This document shows, piece after piece, positions 1-10,800 of a DNA stretch of 31,750 nucleotides. A program made the position numbers and the translations under genes. This DNA comes from Saccoglossus kowalevskii (taxonomy: Eukaryota; Hemichordata; Enteropneusta; Harrimaniidae). Where the stretch lies: positions 40,574 to 72,323 of the forward strand of contig NW_003105606.1 of assembly GCF_000003605.2 (NCBI RefSeq). The letters are read 5' to 3'. The notes under the pieces are model-generated. The model was not told where the DNA came from. It saw nothing but the letters and a program-made list of their open reading frames with translations, and made no database searches. Position 1 is the first letter of the stretch. Every line of letters starts with the position of its first letter.

Positions 1-1340
1 GGTCAGAGCCTCTATTTACACCATGAGGTGTATCATGAGATCTGATTGGTCAGAGCCTCTATTAACACCATGAGGTGTATCATGAGATATGATTGGTCAG
101 AGCCTCTATTTACAACATGGTGTGTATCATGAGATATGATTGGTTAGAGCCTCTATTTACACCATGAGGTTTATCATGAGATCTGATTGGTCAGAGCCTC
201 TATTTACACCATGAGGTGTATCATGAGATATGATTGGTCAGAGCCTCTATTTACACCATGAGGTGTATCATGAGATATGATTGGTCAGAGCCTCTATTTA
301 CACCATGAGGTGTATCATGAGATCTGATTGGTCAGAGCCTCTATTTACACCATGAGGTGTATCATGAGATCTGATTGGTCAGAGCCTCTATTTACACCAT
401 GGTGTGTATCATGAGATCTGATAGGTCAGAGCCTCTATTAACACCATGGTGTGTATCATGAGATCTGATTGGTCAGAGCCTCTATTTACTCCATGAGGTG
501 TATCATGAGATCTGATTGGTCAGAGCCTCTATTTACACCATGGTGTGTATCATGAGATTTGATTGGTCAGAGCCTCTGTTTACAACATGGTGTGTATCAT
601 GAGATCTGATTGGTCAGAGCCTCTATTTACTCCATGAGGTGTATCATGAGATATGATTGGTCAGAGCCTCTATTAACACCATGGTGTGTATCATGAGATC
701 TGATTGGTCAGAGCCTCTATTTACAACATGGTGTGTATCATGAGATCTGATTGGTCAGAGCCTCTATTTACACCATGGTGTGTATCATGAGATCTGATAG
801 GTCAGAGCCTCTATTAACACCATGGTGTGTATCATGAGATCTGATTGGTCAGAGCCTCTATTTACACCATGAGGTGTATCATGAGATCTGATTGGTCAGA
901 GCCTCTATTTACAACATGGTGTGTATCATGAGATCTGATTGGTCAGAGCCTCTATTTACACCATGGTGTGTATCATGAGATCTGATAGGTCAGAGCCTCT
1001 ATTTACAACATGGTGTGTATCATGAGATATGATTGGTCAGAGCCTCTATTTACACCATGAGGTGTATAATGAGATCTGATTGGTCAGAGCCTCTATTTAC
1101 ACCATGGTGTGTATCATGAGATCTGATAGGTCAGAGCCTCTATTAACACCATGGTGTGTATCATGAGATCTGATTGGTCAGAGCCTCTATTTACACCATG
1201 AGGTGTGTCATGAGATCTGATTGGTCAGAGCCTCTATTTACAACATGGTGTGTATCATGAGATCTGATTAGGTCAGAGCCTCTATTTACACCATGGTATG
1301 TATCATGAGATCTGATTGGTCAGATCCTCTATTTACACCA
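1..1340. repeat. 47-bp tandem minisatellite array, about 28.5 copies
   Basis: A 47-bp unit beginning GGTCAGAGCCTCTATTTACA repeats head to tail 28 times, plus a final partial unit of 23 bp at 1318-1340. The only net length change is one extra A at 1270. Units differ at a few fixed sites: ATGAGG or ATGGTG in the centre, TTTAC or TTAAC, ACACC or ACAAC or ACTCC, and GATT or GATA at the end. The array reaches the left edge of the window, so its true length is unknown. It ends about 60 bp before the poly(A) signal of the minus-strand gene. Confidence 0.98.
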
Positions 1341-1396
1341 GATTTTACAGATTGATTCCATCATACGTTATAAACACAATACAGCATGTTCTATGT

Positions 1397-1402
1397 TTTA
1401 TT
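1397..1402 (-). terminator. Likely poly(A) signal of the MYP-like gene
   Basis: On the minus strand this reads AATAAA, 135 bp after the stop codon at 1537-1539. Cleavage 10-30 bp further on would fall near 1370-1385, between the gene and the 47-bp array. The 3' UTR would then be about 150-170 bases. It is the canonical hexamer nearest the stop, but no transcript end is available to confirm it. Confidence 0.65.
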
Positions 1403-1536
1403 TGTGATTAAACAACTCAACATTAAAAAAACACAATATTCTAATACTATATGGTGAAAATTTGTATGAACTATAAACAAAGTGGAAAAGGGTTACACTC
1501 CAGTTGACATTCTACAAAAATTAGTAGGGTTGTAAA

Positions 1537-1862
1537 TTACAGCGACCATCTCCATTCAGGCTTATTCAATTCAGTGTTTTTGTTCCATCTGGGGTTCCAT
1601 TCCTTATGTTCCCAGTTGGTGTTCACGTTAATGGTCTCGTACCAGTAATCCCCCTCATTGCACATAGGCCAGGTTGATTCTTGGAACCACTGTGGGTGCC
1701 AGATGAAACCCCACCAGTTCTTCTCGCAGTTGGAATAATGGTTGGTCTTTGGGCGCTTGTTGATGTGATGGTTGTAGTTCCAGTCTTGGTTCAGTGGGTA
1801 GATGACTTCATCGTGGAACCAAGTGTCATGGTGCTCTTTGTTCATCCACCATGGCTCGTTAC
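1537..1862 (-). CDS. MYP-like exon 19: Trp-rich C-terminal tail and stop
   Basis: Acceptor TCCTAG after a pyrimidine stretch. Residues 1098-1205, stop TAA at 1537-1539. About 15 of 108 residues are Trp and about 17 are Asn, in motifs such as NWWGFIWHPQW and EHKEWNPRW, with two Cys. I recognise no domain. The phase (1 into 2) fits exon 18, and the frame is open to the stop. Confidence 0.82.
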
Positions 1863-4800
1863 CTAGGAAATCAGAAGATACAAGTGGATAAATTATTTGT
1901 TATATGTCCTAAAGATCAGAAGGAAACCCATTGTATGCAAAAGCCAAAACTGATTGATTAATACACTATTTGTATGTCTGTGTATATAATTATGATTCTT
2001 TTACAACCAGTATAGGTGTGAAAAAGGACCTCGCTGACTATTTACCCCAGAGATCAAAATGGTCATATTCCCACTCATTTGGTGTGTATTTCCTCTCTTC
2101 TGTGGTCCAGTGGTAATCATGACTCCAGGCTGGTGCATGGGTGATCTCCTCACATGGAATGCATTCACAGGCAGTTGGGATCATCACAGGGTGTAAATAA
2201 CCGTATCCAGTGTCGCAAGTGAATTCAACCATCTTACGGATGAAGCGGGTTGGACGGCTGCAATACAAATCAAATATATTATGCATTTTTCAAACGATTC
2301 ACAGCATCATTAGTATTAAACTAATTAACATGCCAATGATATCTATACTAGGTATGTTGTCATGGCAACATTTTGTTATTGTACTGACCTGCACATTGGA
2401 ATCTTTACATTGTATTTGTATCCATGACGACCAAGCCAAATAGTCTTGGGTTCTGGATTTCCTCTACAGGTGATGTCCTTGACAATGGCGTTACAACGTC
2501 CGTCATGATGGTGGATTACGTTGGTTAGTGTCTCACCGTGACAGATTTCGTCAATATTCTCCCACCATTTGTCTGAAATTGTACAAAATTGATATTGTTT
2601 CGATTCTTGGTAACTGATATTGGGAAATAGGTAAGCAAAAATAGCCAGAAAAACATTTTTTTCAATGTTTTCAGAAAGCGTTTTTCATTTTTTGTCTGAC
2701 AGTGATTCTGACAAATAGTTTTGTAAGGCTGTCAGTAATTTTCACTACCGGTACTTCAAAACTGTTTAGTTACCCATCATGCATCACTGATTACTTGTTG
2801 ATATTGTATTGTTTATTCCAAGACTGCGCCGAATGAAATGGACATTACCACGAAGCAAGATTTGAAGAATTAGAAATCATTAACTTACGAGAAATTGGTT
2901 TAATGAGGGACTCCATGGAGCGCAGGAACATTGGTCCAAGCCAGGTTTGATAGGTCTGGTTGATGAGATTGATTGGGTAAAGATGTTTGGTGTGAATGTT
3001 TTCAAATACGCTGTGTTCACCGAACATCTCAAAGCGGTATTCATTATGGCTTGAGGAATCGTATATCTTCTGTGCGAGTAAAAGAGCCTTGGTCACATTC
3101 CAGCGCCAGCTACCTGGATTAGGAAAAACAAAAAAAAAGCTTCTTAATAAAAGGTATACAAATAACATATTATTCAATATTTCCTGCCAATGTGGTACTT
3201 GTCTCAGCAACTTTGGTGAAATAGCTTGAAAAATCCTTTGCTTTCATATCCAGGATAGTTCAAATCTCGTCTAATCTTGGCAGTTTAATAAACAATTTTT
3301 TGTTCACTGCGGGATCCCACCTTATGCGGGAAACCAAACATAAAAACGGGACAAACAAAGATCATAGCATCATACTGACGTCAAAATTGGATTCAACAAA
3401 CGCAAACGTATTTTATTTCTAACCTAATAATGTGCTATCCTCGGGGGCGGACATCCGGGCATTTTCATCGCCTGGCAACCTGCGGCAGTGAAAACAAAGG
3501 CCCAAAACTCGCATAAAACGGTACTTTGGGATGATTGTTGAGACTCCTCTGAACAGTGCAACAAAATTAGCCCTACGTGTGTAACATATATAAATTTGGT
3601 TGTTCGGGAATACTTCAAAGTTGAGTTTGTGTTGTATTCTCGAATTTTCACCGGCTCGACCGGCGTTCCACAGCAGCGCGCACAGAGCCCATAGAAATGC
3701 ATGGTACAGTGGTGCGCGTCTTAGCAACATGGAACGTCTGTGACGTAGCTTCGCCCCTAAGGATACACATTTGATGATAGTCAATTTTGCCGAAGCAATA
3801 TTCCTCTCTGAAAGCTCGGCAATTCAAAATTCAAGTCATTGGATTTTTGTAGCAGATGTTCTTACCATGCCTTTCAAGCATTTTGTACTGAAAAGAAGAT
3901 CACCAATCAAACATATTTTTTGATTGTAACTTGCACATACAAAAAAAAAATGTCAGGAGAGACAACAGTGACATTCAATATCCAGAACTGTCGCCGGGCA
4001 CAAAAACATTTAAAAAAAAAAAAAAAAATATTTTTTGATTATTAGAATCATGATATGCTACACAAATAGGTTATATTTTCGACAAATAGGTTATTTTTTA
4101 TGGGTCAGTGAGGTTTCTAATGCTAAATAAAATTTCTTTCTTATATGATTAGATGACCTACAAAGATAAAGAAAGTGGTAAATGTACAGCGACAGCTGTC
4201 TGCTAAATTTCGTTTGAGTGCATCAATTTACCTGTCTTGGCGTATGAAGTGACAAGAGTTGGGAACGGTACACGCCCATAGTTGCATTCACGGATGCTCT
4301 CATGGTTGACATAGTTGATGACCTTGCCAGTTGGGCAGACCAAGACAAAGTCTTGTGGGATCATGTCAATGTCTTTGACGTATGGCTCGAATTTGTGTGA
4401 CTCGATGAAAGCAATATCTCCTTTATGTTCGTGTATGCATCGGAGGCTTCCCAGGGTTCCCCAGTATGGTTCCTCGGTTCCTTCTTTGCAGTTCCACTCA
4501 TTGTAGCCACCGCAGCTAGTGCATAGCTCTTCCTGGTGCATCTGTAAGAATGAAGACTCGAAATGATCAGAAAACTTCTCACTGACAGACTACTTGAAAA
4601 AAACTCAGTCGATCACAACATTCTTTATTATAAGCGGACGACACTATTTTTCTATATCCCAACTGTATAAAAATGAATATATTGCAAGCTTTTTACTAAT
4701 CTGATGATGTAATTTCTAGTGGTATCTTTTCCTACCTTCATGGTCTTCTGATATTCATTCCATTCAGGTGAAAGCCAGATTGGGTTGGTGTATCGGTTAT

Positions 4801-7800
4801 AAGTGTCCTTTGTCATTGGTACCCATTCCATTTGGTCGGCATAGTTGATCCAGCGTTTCACAAGCATTGGGTAGTAAACCTTCAGGTAGTTCTGATTGAT
4901 AAAACAAAAGAATGTCATAAATTGTCGGAAATGATGTTTTGAAAATAGATGGAGAGATTCATTCATGTGTAACATTCCATACTATTACAGATCCATTATT
5001 TTATTAGGCAATTGTTTCTAAATTATAAATTATAAACATGAAAAAATAATGTTTTCTTATATGAACAGAGTTGATTTTCGCTAATAAAATTTTAATATGT
5101 ATTAATGATGAAATGTTCATATTAAGTATGGATAATATAGTTACCATGACGATTGGGTGGTTCATCCATTTGAATTCAATATTATCACTGAAACCATTGT
5201 GTGTAATCTTTTCTAACTCAATCAAGAATTTCTCAATCTCTGGAATCTTTTCCAACATGTATTCTGGAACGGTTCGGATGTTATCCTTGAAGAGATTCCA
5301 AATAGTCCAGTCAAATCTACGAGATCAAACAGAATTTGGATTTAACCATATCCAATAAGGTGGAAGATTTAAAGATGAACACAAGCAAATAACGATAACC
5401 AATATGTCACTTGAACCTTTACGTGATTAGATGCATCCACATGCAGGCAACCCAGCAGTCAACTGAGCCTAATATACTGTGGAATACTTTATTTTCGCTG
5501 AAATTAATTTTCGCTGAAAAGACTTTTTGGACGTTTTGCTTGGAATTTATTTTCACTGATTTTTGATGAGTTTAATGTGGAATATAGAAAAAAAAGTATA
5601 TTCACTGGATTTTATTTTTACGGAATCATCCCTTCACGAAAATAAATGCCAAGCGAAAGTATTTTACAGTAGTGTAGTTTGCTCATCTGATCAAAAATAT
5701 ATTTTCGAAAATTCAGTTTATTAAAACTTGTTTTCATTGATGGATGAATGTGGGGCCGCTTCTTCATCACATAAAGCAATGGTGCATCTAATATAAAATA
5801 AAGATCATTACTGTACTGACTGCTGTACTAGAAGTGAATTCTTTTGGGATTGCAAATGTACTCTATCTGGGATGCGGATCTGTATAAGCATAACAACTTA
5901 TTTTTATTCTCTTACTTTGGCATATCCTTGATTCCTTCCTTCTTTTGACTCTTCATGTTCTTGAAGAATTTGTTCCAGATATTGGAGATGTCTACTTTCT
6001 TGATTTCATCTTCGGTGTCCCATTGCCATCCTTCCTCAGTTGAAGTTTTTTTCCATTCCTTCTTTGTTTTCAGAATGGATTCTGGGTTTTCTACCCAGGT
6101 GTTGATATTCTTCCAGGTGTTGATGTAGCTATGGAGGAAACCGAAGATGGTTTGGATGGCAGTGTGTTAAAAACAACCCTGAACTAACTTCCCAGAAACT
6201 GATTCAATCTTATTAGTCATTATACACAAATTACCATAGAAACAACTATCTATATTTGCACATCAACACACCATATATGTAGAATAAATTACCATACAAA
6301 ACAACTATCTATATTTGCACATCAACACACCATATATGTAGAATAAATTATCATACAAAACAACTATCTATATTTGCACATCAACACACCATATATGTAG
6401 AATAAATTACCATACAAAACATATATCTATGTTTAGACATCAAAACACCATATATAGAAAAAAATTACCATATGAAACAAATATCTATATTTGCACATCA
6501 ACACACCATATATGTAGAATAAATTACCATACAAAACAACTATCTATATTTAGACATCAAAACACCATATATGTAGAATAAATTACCATACAAAACAACT
6601 ATCTATATTTAGACATCAAAACACCATATATGTAGAATAATTTACCATACAAAACAACTATCTATATTTGCACATCAACACACCATATATGTAGAATAAA
6701 TTACCATACAAAACAACTACATGTATCTATATTTGCACATCAACACACCATATATGTAGAATAAATTACCATACAAAACAACTATCTATATTTGCACATC
6801 AACACACCATATATGTAGAATAAATTACCATACAAAACAACTATCTATATTTGCACATCAACACACTATATATGTAGAATAAATTACCATACAAAACAAC
6901 TATCTATATTTAGACATCAACACACCATATATAGAAAAAAATTACCATATGAAACATATATCTATATTTAGACATCAAAACACCATATATTGAAATAAAT
7001 TACCATATAAAACACAGATCTATATTTGGACATCAACACACTGTTTATAGGGTTGAATTACCTTGGGGTCTGGTGATTCCAGTTGAAGTAATTCCATGTA
7101 TGTGGTACATTCCATACAAACCATTCCATGCCAGTGAAATTGTAGAATGACACGCCATGATATCCCCAGTTGTATTGGTGACCGAGAATGATATCTTTCT
7201 TCATGTTCCAGTCCTTTGAACCTGTTATTGTAAGGCGATCAAGAATTGATAAAGGGTGTGTACACTATGATACATGTAATCGAGATCCTACTGAAATCTT
7301 TTGTGATTCTGCAGATTACGAGATCTCATTGGACAGTACCTCGGCAGTACTACCACAATAGGTGTTTTGCCAGAAAAGTTACATCTTGACAAATTTTCTG
7401 ATTATTATATAATTTGTATAGGTCCATGTACATATATAGGTTATGCAGACCCGGGTCATCATAATTTGGGTTTGTATATCGTGTAGGTATGTTGTTTATC
7501 ACCTTTAACCTTTTCACAACCAGTTCCCTCTTTTAATCAAAAATTCACAAAATAGTACCATCTGTAGTTTGCACTTTTTTTACAAGATTGTGACAAAAAA
7601 GCAAAATGTTTTGAGTAAAAACTGAAAACAATTACTCAAATTTTATCTGTTGGCTACAAAATTGAAGAATATACAAAATAAAGTGCAGACAAATTTGAGT
7701 GAGAAACTCTGGTGTTCATCCATGTATACATAAACACACTCACCTGGTAAGCAAGTACGGTCAAAGAATTTGTTGATAGATTCGAAGACTGAGCCGTAAT

Positions 7801-10800
7801 GGGGGATGGTGCCATTGGAGTGTAGCCAACCAATTGGATGATGGACAGAGGAAACCTACAGGAAGATCAACAATAGAAAATGTCTTCTTGAGAAATGTGA
7901 TGCAGTAATACATACATCTTACTGACCATACAGGGTCATCTTGCTGAACAAGCGCCATGTACGCAAGTTTGGACAGTTCAGATAGATATAAGTCGATATA
8001 AATCATGATATTTACAAACTGACGTGAACATTAACTGGTATGTTGAAACGCATAATCACAATATCGCGTGATATCTTTGGGCTATGACTTAGGGTAGATG
8101 CTTTCCAAAGTGTTGGAAACTGTACATTACATATGCATACAGATTTATAAGCAATTTTAGAGCCTATGAGCCGTACAAGGGTTGGCTAGACTAGCTAAAA
8201 TGGTTTTCTGTCTGTCCATTGCTCTCCCATCAACCAATAGAAACAATTTGTGCATCTAGTACATGCCAACATGTAAATCACTATCACTATACAATGCTAT
8301 TTACCATAGTAACATATTTATGTATATCACGAACATTTAGATAAATGTCCTTTATCTAGAAACTAAAAATAACATTTGATATTTAAAATATGAGAGTAAT
8401 GACTTACTCTGGAAATACCAGCGTGGCAGGTGTTCAGTCCCTTCAGGTTAATCCACTCATTGTCGTATCCAAACTTGTTCTGGTAAACATTCTTCTTCAT
8501 AATTCCAATAGTGTAAGTCTCGGTGTCCCAGTTGTAAGACCATTTGCCATCTATTGGCTGTGTGGCAGAAAAATAGCAATAAGTCAATTCAACCGCAGGT
8601 TTATAGGTTATTGACATTTTTTTCTTGGTATTTCGATTTGAAAACTACAGTAACCTTCACAACAACCTGTTGTTCCGGTACTTACTACAACTTTTTTGAA
8701 ATTACTGCACATATCAGCAGAATTCATGTCTGAAACTATTTTACTTAGTGCTGTTTTCTTCTATGAAAATGTTGACCATTAATAGCATTCTTCTTTGAAA
8801 CTACTTGCTAATATCTTCTTAAATACTGATGTATGCTATCAGTGTCCGTTTGAAAAACTATTACTACCAACTGTTTTGACAGCATTGAACTATTCCTTTT
8901 CTGAAACTACTTTCCTGTTACTACTCGTCTATGTACATATAAGCATCCTTTTCCAAAAATGTTATCTAGATCTGTAGTAATAGCAAATCATGCCCATTTG
9001 GTTTAAAAGTATCAACAATTTATACATAAGAATGGGCAAAAGGTTGTACCAAACTTTTTTCGAAAAAATTATAATGCTGAAAGGGAAAACATTCTGCATA
9101 TATTACCTCATGGAAAACATCAAAGTATTCACTCATGAATGGGGTCATTTGGAAGTCGTTTCCAGCAATAAAAGTTTCCATTGGGTCCAGAGACACAACA
9201 TCAGCCTTGCCTTCCCAGATAGCCTTCATGCAATCCATCTTGGTTGGTAACTTCATGCAACCCCAGCTAACTTCGTTGACCTAAGAAATTATTTAAACAT
9301 CAAAAATATTTTCATGATTGGAAATATCACTGAAATGGTCAAAGCTGTTAAAAATCGTGTCATAATTTGCATTTAACATATTCACATCGTAGAAAGGTAT
9401 GTATATATAAATGTTTTTTGACTCCAAATATGGGAATGATTATTATCACATGCATAAATTTATATACCATATTTGGCATTTACATTTGGTCATGTGACTC
9501 AGAATGCTTAATTTACATATTGATATGGTAATTACCTTCATGGTAGAAGTGAAGTATCTCTTCATTTCTGTACATTTGTTGTAAGCTTCATCAGTGATTA
9601 CACAGAACTTTGCACGTGGTTTTGGTTCCATGGATTGGCAGGTGTTCATCACACTGATGTACTTGTGCATGTAATTCTTTTCTTCTGGGATTGTGACAAA
9701 TTCACGGGTGTTGTCACGGAAGATAATGTCTTTTGGATCAGAGTTGTCTGAGCAGATGTATTCATCGGAGCTGAATATGTCCATGTTATTCATGTTTGAA
9801 TAAGTCTGTATTACAAAAAACAACAACAGATAAACACTCAAATAAAATCGAGCTTTGTTATACCCTGTGCGAATTTAGCACAGAATCAACGGGAAAGACA
9901 AATTGACTATATTAATGGGGAGACTATCAGCCGAGGTTGCGATAATTGAAATGATTATCAAATACTTTAAAGTAAGCTTACTTGCACGGCAGAAAATAAC
10001 ATATCATTGAAGTCACGGATATAATTGTAAGTCTTGTCCATGTGTGTGAAGATAGTTGGGCGTGGAGTGTATCCAAGATGACAATCCTCGTTATGCCAGT
10101 CATCCAAATCAGTGGTACCATGGTTACAGACAAGCTTGTAATCAGTTCCTAGAAAACAAAACATGACGATAAATCAGTTGTTGCGATGAATATAAAGAAT
10201 GGATAGAATGTTAGAGTATGCTTTCTTATTTATAAGACTTTTAATCTCTTGTTACATCAAATATTTATGCATAGAAAATATAATACAAAATCGCCAAACT
10301 ATCCAAGACAAAGTTACATGTACTAAGATCATTTGTACAAAGACGATAGAGGGCGCTTAGATTAATATCGCAAACAGCGCCCTCGTTCGACATACTTACC
10401 AAAGATGTTTTTGAATGCAGAGATGTAGTTGTTGTCAATGAAAACAACATGACCTTTGCCCTCTTTCAAGCACATGGAGGCACCGTAGTAACCGGAATAC
10501 ACATCCCTGTTCTTGTGGCACCAGCTGTTGTCTTCTTTGCGTCCACCGCAGATCTCGCAGAGCGTCTCGGGGTTGGTGCCATTGATGTCGTAGTTCCAGT
10601 CAAGTACACCTGGAATAGCACACAGTGACATTGTGTTCAATTTATGTGTGCTATGTAAACATACCTATTGATTGCCATAAATTATGCAAACATTAAAGAC
10701 TACTTAGAGGAGGTCGCTAAAATAAATTTAATTTTTTGTGAAGAGTGGGTTTCTATGTCTACTTCGATGCTAACATAGTCAATGTAAACACACCTGGTAC

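Noticed and set aside
1-1340. CRISPR-like regular repeats
   Set aside because: Units are contiguous without unique spacers and lie beside a spliced eukaryotic gene, so this is a minisatellite.
2038-2046. TAG at 2038-2040 as the true end of the MYP-like protein
   Set aside because: The donor GTAAAT and the in-phase acceptor at 1863-1864 lead to a further open exon of 109 codons with a poly(A) signal behind it. I kept the short form only as a possible isoform.
3419-3784. 121-codon minus-strand frame as an extra exon
   Set aside because: It coincides with a MITE bounded by inverted repeats, and exons 15 and 16 already join in phase.
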